A stretch of DNA of 64,000 nucleotides, taken from NCBI RefSeq assembly GCF_014696315.1, contig NZ_JACJPX010000006.1:115713-179712 (forward strand), in the 5' to 3' direction. This stretch comes from Calothrix membranacea FACHB-236 (lineage in GTDB: Bacteria; Cyanobacteriota; Cyanobacteriia; Cyanobacteriales; Nostocaceae). A model generated the notes under the pieces. The model did not search any database. It was not told the DNA's origin and worked only from the letters and a program-made list of their open reading frames with translations. The position numbers and the translations under genes are program-made. This document shows positions 26,265 to 36,377 of this stretch, one piece after another. How positions within the stretch are numbered: the stretch's first letter is position 1; each line of letters starts with the position of its first letter.

Positions 26265-26442
26265 TGCAGGTCATTTGGTTGTCTACGTTGCTAAAAAAGA
26301 TTTAGAAGAAATCGTAGTCAAACAAACAGACGGTGCAGAGGGGAGAATTCTTACTTTAGCTAATGGTTGGGAATTAGAATTTCGCGATATGCCAGACGAA
26401 AAGAGTTTACCTCTAACAGTAGAAGCTAGACGACTTGCCTAA
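26239..26442 (+). CDS. nifT: NifT/FixU family protein
   Basis: A 67-residue Nif[25 protein letters not shown], then LTLANGWELEFRDMP. The family is small, beta-rich and tied to nif operons, with no clear phenotype in other organisms. It starts inside nifZ. Confidence 0.94.
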   Translation: MKVMLRVNDAGHLVVYVAKKDLEEIVVKQTDGAEGRILTLANGWELEFRDMPDEKSLPLTVEARRLA

Positions 26443-26876
26443 AATAAATTATGGGGGAGATAGTAATTGGGGAAGCATCTATCTCTTATATCATGTCCGA
26501 CTAATTACTTGATTGTCATTAGGAATTACGCAAGTGTCACATTTTTTTCGTTTAGGCTGTCCAGGGTCAATGGTCAAAAGTCCAAAAAACATAAATTTTT
26601 GACTCTTGACTCTTGACTCTTGACTCTTGACTCTTAAACCAGAAGATGAGTGTACCAGTTGCGTAAGTCCTGGCTATTTGTCACTTGGCGTTGATAATCA
26701 AGAATTAGCGAATATCATGTACATTTAAATATACATAATTTAGACTCATGCGGCAACGCAAATAGTTTTAATTATTGTTAATTTCAGGACATGATACAAG
26801 TATTTGATTGGACATGATAGCACCCGGTTAGATTCAGTTTGAACTACGTTTAATTTTGAATTGTGAGTTGCTGAAC
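26443..26876. other. intergenic region with GACTCTT tandem repeat
   Basis: No gene is seen. Five perfect copies of GACTCTT lie at 26601-26635. The remainder is AT-rich and leads to the 2Fe-2S protein gene. Confidence 0.55.
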
Positions 26877-27413
26877 ATGGGTGAAAAATATCAAACATTA
26901 TCGGAATTAAACCTTGAGGGTAGATTCCTTGGTTTTGTTGGCGATGAAGTAAAATTTAAATACTTGCGATTAGCAATTCCCGCCGGGAATTTGCAAGTAA
27001 AAGTTCCTAAAGATTTACGCAGTGCGTTGCGTTCCTCTTTAGTCCCCGGCGAACAAATTCGCGTTGATGGTATTAGCCAATTAAATCAACGCACAGGTAA
27101 AATAAAATTCAAAGCATTCCGGGTAAAATCAACTGGTATTTGCCCAATCGAAAATCTCCCATCTCAAACCAAAGCCAAAATCATGGTTTGCCAGAAATCT
27201 GGCTGTATGAAGCGGGGTGGTAAAGGTTTAGTATCAGAATTAGAAAAAACTTTGTGCGATCGCGGTTTAATCGACAAAGTCACAATTGAACATACAGGCT
27301 GTCAAAAACGCTGTAGCAGCGCGCCTAACTGCGTAGTCCGCATTGGTAAAAAGCAATACAAGAAACTTCATCCAGAAGCGATCGCATCTCTCTTGGAGAA
27401 TCACTTAACTTAA
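26877..27413 (+). CDS. (2Fe-2S) ferredoxin domain protein
   Basis: A 178-residue protein. The N-terminal part (about 1-90) is an OB-like beta region (LEGRFLGFVGDEVKFKYLRL). The C-terminal part has a thioredoxin-like 2Fe-2S ferredoxin pattern, with VCQKSGCMKRGG at about 105 and TGCQKRCSSAPNCVV at about 145. ATG 26877 is chosen over an upstream TTG. Relatives sit near nifVZT in other heterocystous genomes, so a role in electron transfer linked to nitrogen fixation is plausible but not shown. Confidence 0.85.
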   Translation: MGEKYQTLSELNLEGRFLGFVGDEVKFKYLRLAIPAGNLQVKVPKDLRSALRSSLVPGEQIRVDGISQLNQRTGKIKFKAFRVKSTGICPIENLPSQTKAKIMVCQKSGCMKRGGKGLVSELEKTLCDRGLIDKVTIEHTGCQKRCSSAPNCVVRIGKKQYKKLHPEAIASLLENHLT

Positions 27414-27527
27414 TTTACAAACATATTGAATAATGGAATTTTACAGGTGGAAAGGGTAAACTCCCAGTCCGCCTATTTTCCATATAAAAGTGTAAGATGC
27501 AAATAACTCTGCATTCCCGAATATGTT

Positions 27528-28103
27528 ATGAGCCTCAGCACCGCTAAACGCTTTACCCTAGCTGAATATCACCGTCTAGCAGAACTCGGCTTTTTTAAGG
27601 AAGGTGAACGAGTTGAGCTAATTAAAGGTGAAATAATTAATATGGCAGCAAAAGGTAAACCACATTCTGTATGTCTTACTCGTTTGTCTAGAGAGTTATT
27701 CCAACTTGTCAAAGAACAAGGAACTATTAGAACCCAAGATCCAATTACTATTGCTGACAACAGCGAACCAGAACCCGATTTGGTAATTGTACAAAATCGT
27801 GCTGACGACTATTTAGCAAATCATCCCAATCCATCAGACATTTTACTTTTAATTGAGATTGCTGATTCTTCTTTAAAATACGACCAAGAAGTAAAGCTAC
27901 CCCTTTACGCAGAAGCAGGTATTTCCGATTATTGGATATTTAATTTAGTAGATAATTATTTAGAATGCTATAGCGAACCTTATCAAGCTGCACAAGGTAA
28001 ATTTGGTTATCGCCGCAAGCTAATATTTTTGCCTAATGAGTCAGTTAATTTACCAAGTTTCACTGATTTAGTCTTGGAATTATCCAAAGTATTTCCTGGT
28101 TAA
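27528..28103 (+). CDS. Uma2 family endonuclease
   Basis: A 191-residue Uma2/DUF820 protein with the usual FTLAEYHRLAELGFF start, ERVELIKGEIINMA, PEPDLVIVQ and ILLLIEIADSSLKYD, then KLPLYAEAGISDYWIF. These contain the D..E-x-(K/A) core of the PD-(D/E)XK fold. It differs from the copy at 12650 in lacking the coiled-coil tail. Confidence 0.92.
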   Translation: MSLSTAKRFTLAEYHRLAELGFFKEGERVELIKGEIINMAAKGKPHSVCLTRLSRELFQLVKEQGTIRTQDPITIADNSEPEPDLVIVQNRADDYLANHPNPSDILLLIEIADSSLKYDQEVKLPLYAEAGISDYWIFNLVDNYLECYSEPYQAAQGKFGYRRKLIFLPNESVNLPSFTDLVLELSKVFPG

Positions 28104-28177
28104 TACAGCAGCGATCTCTGCTGGAAAATCACTTAACTTAAGTCTAAGGTTGTTTTTAAATATATACATTTATTGTT

Positions 28178-28204
28178 AAAGGGTAAAGCTTTTACCCTTT
28201 ATTT
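28178..28204 (+). terminator. hairpin terminator after Uma2 gene
   Basis: AAAGGGTAAA (28178-28187) pairs perfectly with TTTACCCTTT (28191-28200) around a 3-nt loop and is followed by ATTTGTTG. It lies 75 bp past the Uma2 stop and could work in both directions. Confidence 0.6.
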
Positions 28205-28365
28205 GTTGTGGGGATGTTACCACTCTTGTCAATACGCGATCGCCTGAGTTAAAACTATTACAATCTAAACAATTATCAGGTGTGTTAGCTGAAATATAAC
28301 GCACCTCAAATGCTGATTTTTATTTCTAAAATTTACCGAATTATTACCATTTATTTCTAAGTTAA

Positions 28366-29439
28366 ATGTCCTTATTTAGAAATTTACTCAAGCTGCATTC
28401 AGCCAATCAACCACTTGAAGATTTTTTTACTGAGATTGTTGCTTATTTCTTCTCTCTTAATAAAGATATTTTAATTTCTTGGTTAAAACAGAACTCAATC
28501 ATTACTGATGAAAATTATACCAACATTAAGATTTCAACCCAACAAGAATACAAGCGACTACCAAACCATACACAAGACAGTAGACCAGATATTGTGGTTG
28601 AACTATCCAATAGTGTAAACACACATATAATTTTTATTGAATCAAAGATTGGATCTGTGGAAGGAGAAGACCAACTCAAAAGATATGCTGAAATTCTATA
28701 TCATCAAGAAAACTTTACAGATAGAAGTCTAATTTACATTACCCGTGAATACGAACAAAAAAATCATTCAGAAATCTTACACTCTGATTTATCATCAAAG
28801 GTAAAATTTCATCAATTGAGATGGTATCAATTTTATAGTTTCTTGAGCAAACGCATCATTGATACCTTTGCAAAAGAAATATTAATGTTTATGGAGGTTA
28901 ACAGAATGGCTCATACTAATCAGCTTTCATCCCTTGATATATTAACAATGATAAATTTTAATAAAACGCTAAATTTTATGGAATCAACCCTCAGCGATGA
29001 AGTAAGCGATAAATTTAAGCAAACTTTTGGTGGTGTTACTAAGGGAGCAGCAAGCTTAACACAATATGAAAATAAAAGCAGATATATTATATATAGACAG
29101 TTCTATGGTTGGCATTTCTGGTGCAGTCTTGGATATTTTGATTTAAATCCAGATACTTTCACTCAATATCCTTATCTTGGTATACGTTTGGAAGTTTCTC
29201 CCACATATGTAAAACGCCCAGAAATTATTATAGCCATGCAAGAAATAGTCGAGAAAAATTCTACAGAGTGGACTCATCACCATTTGTATACTAAAGATTG
29301 GTCAAGTATTTTTTATCGTAAAAGCTTGCAAGATTTTCTATCTGACGAAAATCATGTTTCTTCTATTAAAAAATACTTTTTTAAATCAATAGAAGTACTA
29401 AAAGAAGTTCAAAAAAATTATCCTCATCTACCTTGGTAG
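28366..29439 (+). CDS. PD-(D/E)XK nuclease superfamily protein
   Basis: A 357-residue protein with a nuclease core in its N-terminal half: RPDIVVEL followed by IIFIESKIGSVEGEDQLKRYAEIL, i.e. D...E-x-K with the following Q. The rest resembles the C-terminal part of predicted phage-defence or restriction-type nucleases (HFWCSLGYFDL, YLGIRLEVSP). ATG 28366 begins FRNLLKLHSANQPLEDFFTEI. It stands alone on its strand, next to a toxin-antitoxin pair. The target is unknown. Confidence 0.85.
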   Translation: MSLFRNLLKLHSANQPLEDFFTEIVAYFFSLNKDILISWLKQNSIITDENYTNIKISTQQEYKRLPNHTQDSRPDIVVELSNSVNTHIIFIESKIGSVEGEDQLKRYAEILYHQENFTDRSLIYITREYEQKNHSEILHSDLSSKVKFHQLRWYQFYSFLSKRIIDTFAKEILMFMEVNRMAHTNQLSSLDILTMINFNKTLNFMESTLSDEVSDKFKQTFGGVTKGAASLTQYENKSRYIIYRQFYGWHFWCSLGYFDLNPDTFTQYPYLGIRLEVSPTYVKRPEIIIAMQEIVEKNSTEWTHHHLYTKDWSSIFYRKSLQDFLSDENHVSSIKKYFFKSIEVLKEVQKNYPHLPW

Positions 29440-29486
29440 TTATTACAAAATGACTATTTTAGCCAATCAATATTCTAGTGAATAAT

Positions 29487-29750
29487 CTACTCATCTCGAT
29501 AAATATCTCTTCGATGCCCTACTCTGACAACTTTAACTATCAGTACATTATCCTCAATTTCATACAAAACACGATAATTGCCAACACGAATACGGTATTT
29601 ATCATCGGTATTTTCTAGTTTGACAACGCCACTAGGACGGGGATTTTCAGCCAGTTCTAAAATTTTGTGGTTAATTCTCTCTCGAATCTCGCTAGATAAT
29701 TTCTTTAATTGTTTTGCAGCCCTGGCTGAAATTTCTATTTGATAAGTCAC
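29487..29750 (-). CDS. RelE/ParE family toxin
   Basis: An 87-residue RelE/ParE-fold protein: TYQIEISARAAKQLKKLSSEIRERI, then NPRPSGVVKLENTDDKYRIRVGNYRVLYEI and VVRVGHRRDIYR. These are hallmarks of ribosome-dependent mRNA interferases. GTG 29750 overlaps the antitoxin stop as GTGA, which decides the start over an upstream extension. Confidence 0.93.
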   Translation of the reverse strand: MTYQIEISARAAKQLKKLSSEIRERINHKILELAENPRPSGVVKLENTDDKYRIRVGNYRVLYEIEDNVLIVKVVRVGHRRDIYRDE

Positions 29751-29953
29751 GATTCTATTTCTTTTTTGTACTGTTCCCAAGTAAGAGTAGGTTCATTTTT
29801 AGCTTCTTCAAAAGCTTTAATATCCTCTTCATCCTCTGCTTTTCTAATATCTAACAGTTCTAGAACATCTTCTAAAGTATCTTCATAAGCTTGTTCAAGT
29901 CTTTCATAGATTGCTTTTAATAATTCTTGTCTTTTAGTTGTAGTTTCCATCAT
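29747..29953 (-). CDS. antitoxin of RelE/ParE-type pair
   Basis: A 68-residue, highly acidic helical protein (LEQAYEDTLEDVLELLDIRKAEDEEDIKAFEEA) encoded directly upstream of, and overlapping by 4 bp, the RelE/ParE toxin gene. The tail LTWEQYKKEIES is typical of antitoxins that wrap RelE. Either of two adjacent ATGs may start it. Confidence 0.88.
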   Translation of the reverse strand: MMETTTKRQELLKAIYERLEQAYEDTLEDVLELLDIRKAEDEEDIKAFEEAKNEPTLTWEQYKKEIES

Positions 29954-29976
29954 CTAACCTCTGTAACCATTAATTG

Positions 29977-30768
29977 CTATTCATTCGGTGGTGTTTGCTG
30001 TGCTATTTGCTGCACTTGTGTAACATCTAAATCTAACGCCTGTGCTATTTGTTCAACAGTTAACCCTAATGCTAAAAGTCTAGGTACAGCTTCTAATTTG
30101 GCTTTTTGTTCTCCCTCTTCTATAGCTTCTTGATAAACTCGCGTTTGTTTCAACTCATTTAAGCCAAACATTGCTTCTATCTCCTTTCGACTCATTTGCG
30201 GAAATTTATAAACCAAGATTGTTTCTATCAACTCTAATAACTGCTGCTGTGGCAATTGTAAGTTTACAGTTTGCTTCGTGCGGTTGATTAACTCTATGGC
30301 AGTGGTAATTGCTGTATCTTCATTCTCAATTATTAATTTTATCGTAGCAATACCGATGGGTAGTGAGGCTACATCACCTAATTCATCCAAATAAATTCTT
30401 GTTACACGCTGACTGGTAAAGAATTCGTGACAATTTTTGATATCTCCTATATCAATACTCCTATTGGCATAAATAATTACTCCTCGCCAAGTATGTTGAG
30501 GTTTATTCTGCCGCAAATATAGAAAGATTTCGGAAATTAGACGCGAGTAAATATCTGCGTCTGGTTGGAATTGGACTTCGACAAAATAAATGGGATTGTT
30601 TGTAGGTTGAGTAGGAAGAAATACACCATCAATTCTAAAAGCTGTTTGCTTGACTTCAACTGAAGAAAATTGATAGATATTAGCAGTCTCAGGTGGGTTA
30701 CCAATAAGTTCAAAGAAAATACTGGGAACCTCTTGAAATAGTCGATAAAAAATACTGTCGGTTTTCAC
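29977..30768 (-). CDS. DUF2887/Rpn-like nuclease family protein (intact copy)
   Basis: A 263-residue protein: KTDSIFYRLFQEVPSIFFELIG, FRIDGVFLPTQ, YFVEVQFQPDADIYSRLISEI (the D..E-x-Q PD-(D/E)XK core), WRGVIIYANRS, RIYLDELGDVASL and a C-terminal LGLTVEQIAQALDLDV helix. It is related to the Rpn / recombination-promoting nuclease group, abundant in cyanobacteria. It starts with GTG 30768. The copy at 13415 is the same gene with this start codon lost. Confidence 0.9.
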   Translation of the reverse strand: MKTDSIFYRLFQEVPSIFFELIGNPPETANIYQFSSVEVKQTAFRIDGVFLPTQPTNNPIYFVEVQFQPDADIYSRLISEIFLYLRQNKPQHTWRGVIIYANRSIDIGDIKNCHEFFTSQRVTRIYLDELGDVASLPIGIATIKLIIENEDTAITTAIELINRTKQTVNLQLPQQQLLELIETILVYKFPQMSRKEIEAMFGLNELKQTRVYQEAIEEGEQKAKLEAVPRLLALGLTVEQIAQALDLDVTQVQQIAQQTPPNE

Positions 30769-30816
30769 TCTGAGTTTATATGGACAATTTTTAGAATGTA
30801 ATGATGTAGTTTATCC

Positions 30817-32223
30817 TTATCCTTCCTTCGCAATCAAACTTTCCATTACTTGTTGTAAATCATTAGTAAAATCTGTCACAGCTTGCTTTGCACCCACACG
30901 ATTAGCCTTATATTTTGGGTATCGCTCAGAGATAGATATTGGTTCACCTATAGTAATTTTGACTTTTTGCTTACCCAATTGTGGACGACGCAAGGGGTCA
31001 TTAGTACTTTGAATTTTCTTCACCATATCTCTTAACAATAAAGTTGTTTCAGCAAACCTTTCTACTGAGGGTTTGTCTTTAATATAGTTACCCGAAACAG
31101 CAACAAAGCTTTCCACTAATCGCATATGCCACATTCTGCGATTTGCTTCTTCGGCAACGCGATCGCCTAAGGCGCGTTCTATGGGAGATAATGATTTCAA
31201 ATCCTTAAAGTCTTCTCTAAAGATATAATTCCAGCCAGCTTGTTCTAAACGGCGACAACGATCATTCCAAGCACCTTTAGGCTGTAAGTCAAAATACTGC
31301 TCTGATATTTGTAGTGCTACGTGCATCAATGCTTCTAACCTAGCTTTTAAAGCTTCATTGCGATCGCCTCCTTCATGAGATGCAATCATTGCTTCTGGGA
31401 GCTTTTGATGATAAAAGCGCTTATAGAAGTCTTCCATCAGCGTTAATAAATGTTCTGCCAATGTCAGCAATCGGGGATAAAGGGACTCAATTGTGGCACT
31501 ATTGCCATTTTCTGAGGGATTTATGGGTAAACCGCTAGCTGCTTCTAATTCACTCAAAAGTTGTGCGATCGCATTCCAAGGAGCAGCAACGTAACTATAT
31601 TTAAGTCCAACTGGTACAATGTAAACCTGCTCAGAGCGTCCAGCTTTGTGCAAATCTTCAGCACACCAAAAGCCTAATTGAGCAATACCTGGTTCTAAGG
31701 GACTGATTATCTCTGATAAACCGTTGGTTGCTCCTTCTGGCGCAGCCGCCATTGGTAATTTGCCATTGGCGAATAAATCCCGCGCCGAACGTAAACCATT
31801 CCAGTCGGCTTTACCGCGTTGGATGGGAGTACCGCCTAAATGCGAAGCCAGCCAGCCAATGTGTTCACCTGCCCACAGAGGAATACCGCGATCGTAGATA
31901 AAATGAGCATGAATTGGAGTTTGGATTTTTATATCTTTTTCTCGTGCTACCTGCGGTACGAGTTGCGAAAGTAAGTAGCCTAAACAAAGTGGATCTTCCG
32001 TTTTTGGGTGGCGAAATGCTAACAAAAACCGAATCTTACCTTCCTGAAACTGACGATAGAGATCCGCTAAAATTTCTACGTTGTCTGCTTCAATGTGGGT
32101 AATCGCTGTTTTCCAGTTAATTATGCTGGGTAATAACAGGTGCGCCGCTTGGAGAAGTAAAGGGTTGAGTTTCGGCGGGATAAATTCTAAAGGTGGTTGT
32201 GCTTGGTAAATTCCGGTAGTCAA
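30817..32223 (-). CDS. PlsC-domain 1-acyl-sn-glycerol-3-phosphate acyltransferase-like protein
   Basis: A 468-residue protein with an acyltransferase domain in its first half: FRHPKTED (the H-x4-D motif) at about residue 72, HLGGTPIQRG, and PEGATNG at about 160. The second half is a helical extension not found in housekeeping PlsC. It probably acylates lysophosphatidate or a related lipid at the membrane. It starts at TTG 32223 with an AGGAG site 8 bp upstream. Housekeeping genes follow on the far side. Confidence 0.88.
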   Translation of the reverse strand: MTTGIYQAQPPLEFIPPKLNPLLLQAAHLLLPSIINWKTAITHIEADNVEILADLYRQFQEGKIRFLLAFRHPKTEDPLCLGYLLSQLVPQVAREKDIKIQTPIHAHFIYDRGIPLWAGEHIGWLASHLGGTPIQRGKADWNGLRSARDLFANGKLPMAAAPEGATNGLSEIISPLEPGIAQLGFWCAEDLHKAGRSEQVYIVPVGLKYSYVAAPWNAIAQLLSELEAASGLPINPSENGNSATIESLYPRLLTLAEHLLTLMEDFYKRFYHQKLPEAMIASHEGGDRNEALKARLEALMHVALQISEQYFDLQPKGAWNDRCRRLEQAGWNYIFREDFKDLKSLSPIERALGDRVAEEANRRMWHMRLVESFVAVSGNYIKDKPSVERFAETTLLLRDMVKKIQSTNDPLRRPQLGKQKVKITIGEPISISERYPKYKANRVGAKQAVTDFTNDLQQVMESLIAKEG

Positions 32224-32515
32224 GATATTTTTCTCCTAAATATGGGGGACTGGGGACTGGGGATTGGGGACTGGGATTTTGACTCTTGTACAGACGCGAT
32301 TAATCGCGTCTCTTCCGATTAATCGCGTCTCTCCAACTCAGCACTCACAAAGATAACGGATGAAACTTGATACTTTATACTTCATACCTAATAAAGTGAG
32401 TGAAAAAATTGTAGTAATTACAGCTTTATATTTCATACTTCATACTTCTCCTATCGGAGACGCTACGCGAACATCCTTCATAATTCATTAAGTATTTTGG
32501 GAAAGGGAATAAACG
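32224..32515. repeat. repeat-rich spacer before proS
   Basis: The spacer contains GGGGACTGGGGATTGGGG repeats (32243-32275) and the perfect 20-bp palindrome also found in nifP (32292-32311) with a partial second copy to 32330. It also has ATACTTCATACTT repeats and a CGGAGACGCTACGCGAAC element. No gene is seen. Confidence 0.7.
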
Positions 32516-34321
32516 ATGCGACTATCACAAATGTTATTCGTTACACTGCGGGACGATCCAGCTGATGCGGAAATTCCCAGTCATAAATTATTACTACGTG
32601 CAGGTTATATTCGTCGCATCGGTAGCGGAGTTTATGCTTATTTACCACTGATGTGGCGGGTATTGCAAAAGGTTTCCCAGATTGTGCGCCAAGAAATGAA
32701 CGCCACAGGCGCACAAGAATGTTTGTTACCACAATTACAACCTGCTGAGTTGTGGAAAGAATCAGGACGCTGGGATACTTATACCAAAGCTGAGGGTATT
32801 ATGTTTTCCCTCATCGACCGTCGAGAGCAACAATTGGGATTAGGCCCCACCCATGAAGAAGTAATCACGACGATCGCGCGTGATATGATTCGCTCTTACC
32901 GTCAGCTACCCCTGCATCTCTACCAAATTCAAACGAAATTCCGCGATGAAATTCGTCCCCGCTTTGGTTTGATGCGCGGACGAGAATTTATCATGAAGGA
33001 CGGCTATTCCTTCCATGTCGATGAAGAAAGCCTCAAAGCCACCTACCAAGATATGTACCAGGCTTACAGCAATATGCTGCGCCGTTCTGGTTTAGCTTTT
33101 CGTGCAGTTGAAGCTGATTCTGGCGCAATTGGTGGTTCTGGTTCCACAGAATTTATGGTGCTGGCGGATGCGGGAGAAGATGAAGTTCTCTACACCGAAG
33201 ATGGGAAATACGCCGCCAATGTGGAAAAAGCTGTTTCATTAAGCGCTGATGCTGTCACCTCACAGTTTATCGCCCATGAGAAACGCCAGACACCAGGAAC
33301 AGATACGATTGAAACAGTTTGTAAATTCCTCAACTGTTCTCCTACTCAAGTGGTGAAGAATGTTCTTTACCAAACAGTTTATGACAATGGCAAAACAGTT
33401 TTAGTTTTAGTCAGCATTAGAGGCGATCAAGAAGTTAACGAAGTTAAATTGCAAAATGAATTAACTAAGTTAGCTGCTAATTATGATGCAAAAACTATAA
33501 TTTCTTTAACTGTACCCAGTGCCGAAACCCAACAAACATGGGCAGCAAAATCTCTACCTTTAGGCTATATTGCCCCTGATCTTGCTGATGATTATATTAA
33601 AGGCAATCAACAGGTACATTCCAGCTTTTTACGCTTTGTCGATAAAACAGCCGTTGATTTAAAAAACTTTGTAACAGGAGCCAACGAGACTGGCTATCAC
33701 GTAGTTGGTGCTAATTGGGGTGAGCAATTTAAATTACCAGAATTAGTAGTAGATATTCGTAAAGCCAGACCAGGCGATCGCGCGCTCCATAACCCAGAGC
33801 AAACCCTACAAAGCGCTAGAGGAATTGAGGTAGGACACATCTTCCAATTGGGTACAAAGTACTCTGTAGCGATGGGTGCAACTTATACCAACGAACAAGG
33901 GGAAGAAAAACCTTTAGTGATGGGTTGTTATGGCGTAGGTGTATCGCGATTAGCACAATCAGCCGTCGAGCAATCTTACGATAAAGATGGAATTATTTGG
34001 CCAGTAGCGATCGCACCCTATCATGCAATTGTCACAATTCCTAACATTAAAGATGCTCAACAAATAGAAATCGCCGAAAAACTCTACAAAGAACTCAATC
34101 AAGCCGGAATTGAAACCTTACTCGATGACCGCGATGAACGGGCAGGAGTAAAATTCAAAGATGCCGATTTAATCGGTATACCTTACAGAATAGTCACAGG
34201 CAGAGCGATCGCTAACGGCAAAGTAGAAGTTGTAGAAAGAGCTACTCGTAAATCTCAAGAAATTGACATTAACGAAGTGATCGGTACAATCAAACAGTGG
34301 ATTACCGAGGCGATAAGCTAG
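32516..34321 (+). CDS. proS: prolyl-tRNA synthetase
   Basis: A class II aminoacyl-tRNA synthetase of 601 residues, the bacterial long form. Motif 1 is near [16 protein letters not shown], motif 2 near [21 protein letters not shown], and the YbaK-like editing insert spans about 230-390. Motif 3 is [11 protein letters not shown], and an anticodon-binding domain follows. ATG 32516 opens [19 protein letters not shown], as usual. Confidence 0.97.
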   Translation: MRLSQMLFVTLRDDPADAEIPSHKLLLRAGYIRRIGSGVYAYLPLMWRVLQKVSQIVRQEMNATGAQECLLPQLQPAELWKESGRWDTYTKAEGIMFSLIDRREQQLGLGPTHEEVITTIARDMIRSYRQLPLHLYQIQTKFRDEIRPRFGLMRGREFIMKDGYSFHVDEESLKATYQDMYQAYSNMLRRSGLAFRAVEADSGAIGGSGSTEFMVLADAGEDEVLYTEDGKYAANVEKAVSLSADAVTSQFIAHEKRQTPGTDTIETVCKFLNCSPTQVVKNVLYQTVYDNGKTVLVLVSIRGDQEVNEVKLQNELTKLAANYDAKTIISLTVPSAETQQTWAAKSLPLGYIAPDLADDYIKGNQQVHSSFLRFVDKTAVDLKNFVTGANETGYHVVGANWGEQFKLPELVVDIRKARPGDRALHNPEQTLQSARGIEVGHIFQLGTKYSVAMGATYTNEQGEEKPLVMGCYGVGVSRLAQSAVEQSYDKDGIIWPVAIAPYHAIVTIPNIKDAQQIEIAEKLYKELNQAGIETLLDDRDERAGVKFKDADLIGIPYRIVTGRAIANGKVEVVERATRKSQEIDINEVIGTIKQWITEAIS

Positions 34322-34436
34322 GGACTGGGGACTAGAGACTGGGGATTAGGGACTAGGTTCAAAAAACTTCTTCCAATTACCAATTACCAATTACCAATTA
34401 CCAATCCCCAATCCCCAATCCCCAACCCCCAGATAG
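34322..34436. repeat. heptanucleotide-type repeats after proS
   Basis: Runs of GGGGACT / GGGATTAGGGACT are followed by repeated AATTACC units and CCCCAAT units. This is the same short-repeat class as in the nif spacers. Confidence 0.75.
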
Positions 34437-34621
34437 GTGACGGAATAGAAGTGCGAATCTAAAATTAAGATAGTTACTGCGGAAAGAGATATGGCGGCAT
34501 TGTTGATATAAATAGCCATACTCTAAGTGTTTGGAAACTCCCCATTTATTAAGTACCGACTTTAATCAGGCTGCTCTTCCCTCACAAACCATCTCAGCCC
34601 TCAGTCAAGCAGGTTTTGAAT

Positions 34622-35224
34622 ATGAAAGACCAATCTAATCGTAATTCTTCAGGTGTAATAGCTGCTGTATCCGCAGCAGTGGTAGCAGTCAGTGGCGGCG
34701 TTGCTTGGCTTACTTTGCAATCTAACAATCCACCCACACCTTCCCCATCTTCACAAACATTAAACCAGCCAAAGACCACAACGTTACAGCCTGGTCAAGA
34801 GCAAACTGCTAATATCTATTGGCTTAAAGACAATGGCAAAAATTTAGAATTAGCTCCTCAACCAGTCAAAATAGCTGCTTCTCAACCTAACCAAGTTGTA
34901 GAAAAGGCCATGCAAAACCTATTAGCAGGCCCAACCGAGGGAGCAGAATCTACCACAATTCCCAAAGGCACCAAATTACTAGGTGTGAAAGTTAACAATG
35001 ATGAAGTTCATGTTAATTTATCTGAAGAATTTACCAGTGGTGGTGGTAGTAGCTCGATGATGGGCCGTGTAGGACAAGTTGTCTACACTGCAACCACAGC
35101 AAATCCCAACGCCAAGGTTTACATTGAAGTCAATGGCAAGGAGTTGGATGTTCTAGGTGGCGAAGGCGTAGAGTTACAACAGCCACTCACACGTGACCAA
35201 TTTAAAAATAATTATCCACTTTAA
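34622..35224 (+). CDS. GerMN domain protein
   Basis: A 200-residue protein with one N-terminal membrane segment or signal anchor (GVIAAVSAAVVAVSGGVAWL, about 11-30), a low-complexity Pro/Ser/Thr linker, and a GerMN domain (about 60-195; IYWLKDNGKNLEL, VVEKAMQNLLAGPTEGAES, VYIEVNGKELDV). GerM-like proteins act in the cell envelope. The function in cyanobacteria is unknown. ATG 34622 is preferred to the TTG two codons upstream. Confidence 0.88.
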   Translation: MKDQSNRNSSGVIAAVSAAVVAVSGGVAWLTLQSNNPPTPSPSSQTLNQPKTTTLQPGQEQTANIYWLKDNGKNLELAPQPVKIAASQPNQVVEKAMQNLLAGPTEGAESTTIPKGTKLLGVKVNNDEVHVNLSEEFTSGGGSSSMMGRVGQVVYTATTANPNAKVYIEVNGKELDVLGGEGVELQQPLTRDQFKNNYPL

Positions 35225-35271
35225 TGTCAGTTGTCATTAGTCATTGGTCATTGGACAACTAACAAAGCGCA

Positions 35272-35342
35272 AAGTCGGAGCGCCGGTTTCCGGCGATGGC
35301 TTCGCCAACGTCTCCGACGAACAGAACTTTGTAAGAGAGGAC
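35272..35342. repeat. dispersed repeat, long form
   Basis: Inverted relative to 24403-24460. The arms ACAAAGCGCAAAGTCGGAG and CAGAACTTTGTAAGAGAGG are shared. This copy has 24 extra bp (35298-35321), including GGCTTCGCCAACG and TCTCCGACGAA. It lies between the GerMN gene and the ArsR-family gene. Confidence 0.8.
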
Positions 35343-35367
35343 AAATGACAAATGACAAACTACTAAT

Positions 35368-35715
35368 TTAACGCTTACCATTCAATAAACGAAAATTATG
35401 GGCTTGCTGTTCTAACCTAGTAGCTAGGCGATCGCAAACCCGATTACATAATTCAAAAATCATTTCATCTTCCACCCGGTAGTAGGCGCAAGTTCCTTCA
35501 CTGCGGCGGCTAAGAATACCTGCTTGCCACATTACCTTCAGGTGTTTTGAGACGTTGGCCTGCGAAGTCTGTGTTGCCTCTACCAACTCTTGCACGCATT
35601 TTTCTTCATCCCGTAATAAGTGCAACAGCCGAAGGCGCATCGGTTCACTTAACAGACTGAAGTATTCTGCTACTTGTTGCATTACTTCTGGTGGTACAGG
35701 CAACACTTGTTTCAT
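35368..35715 (-). CDS. ArsR/SmtB family transcriptional regulator
   Basis: A 115-residue winged helix-turn-helix repressor: YFSLLSEPMRLRLLHLLRDEEKCVQELVEATQTSQANVSKHLKVMWQAGIL and a wing with RRSEGTCAYYRVEDE. It carries a lone Cys in the alpha3 KCVQEL segment and others at the C-terminus (ELCNRVCDRL), so a metal or redox signal is possible; the full SmtB metal site is not evident. It is transcribed alone. Confidence 0.92.
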   Translation of the reverse strand: MKQVLPVPPEVMQQVAEYFSLLSEPMRLRLLHLLRDEEKCVQELVEATQTSQANVSKHLKVMWQAGILSRRSEGTCAYYRVEDEMIFELCNRVCDRLATRLEQQAHNFRLLNGKR

Positions 35716-35780
35716 CAGGATTAACCCGCAAGGACTGAAAATGAGAGAAAAATGACTTGCGTCATAATATAGATTAATAC

Positions 35781-36329
35781 TTAATCAGGGTTAATTCTCA
35801 TCAAAGGTTGGCCATATTCTACAGGTTCGCCATTTTGCACCAAAATTTCCATGACCTGACCGGATACTTCAGCCTCAATTTCGTTCATCAGCTTCATGGC
35901 TTCGATGATGCAGACTGTTTGACCACTGCGGACGCGATCGCCCACTTCCACAAATGGGGACTCACCTGGTGCAGGCGCACGGTAAAATGTTCCTACCATT
36001 GGCGAAGGAACTTCTACTAATCTTTTATCAATTGCTGAGGGAGAATTGCCAGACAACTGCACACCAGAACCAGTGGCATTATTATCCAAGACGCGATTTG
36101 TTACCGTCTCCACTGTCGATACTGTCTGGGGTGCAGCAGAAACCGATGTTAATCCCAAACCAACCACACCGCCTGATGCTGCTTGGCTGACTGACACCAT
36201 TTGATTGCTAAAACTTACAGCTTTACGCACTGTAAGCTCAAAGTCTTCGCTTTTCAGCGTAACTTCGGCAATATCTGTTTGTGCAATAGTTGCTAGCAGT
36301 TGGCGAATTTCATTAAAGTCCAATGGCAC
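35781..36329 (-). CDS. accB: biotin carboxyl carrier protein of acetyl-CoA carboxylase
   Basis: A 182-residue BCCP. The N-terminal segment [20 protein letters not shown] is followed by a variable Ala/Ser-rich linker and a biotinyl domain with [11 protein letters not shown], the biotin lysine being Lys146. It carries CO2 between biotin carboxylase and carboxyltransferase in fatty-acid synthesis. It starts at GTG 36329 and lies directly downstream of efp, the usual cyanobacterial order. Confidence 0.96.
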   Translation of the reverse strand: MPLDFNEIRQLLATIAQTDIAEVTLKSEDFELTVRKAVSFSNQMVSVSQAASGGVVGLGLTSVSAAPQTVSTVETVTNRVLDNNATGSGVQLSGNSPSAIDKRLVEVPSPMVGTFYRAPAPGESPFVEVGDRVRSGQTVCIIEAMKLMNEIEAEVSGQVMEILVQNGEPVEYGQPLMRINPD

Positions 36330-36377
36330 AGTTTTTATTACCTCGACCTGTACGTAAAGAATAATGTTAAGTGTGGC

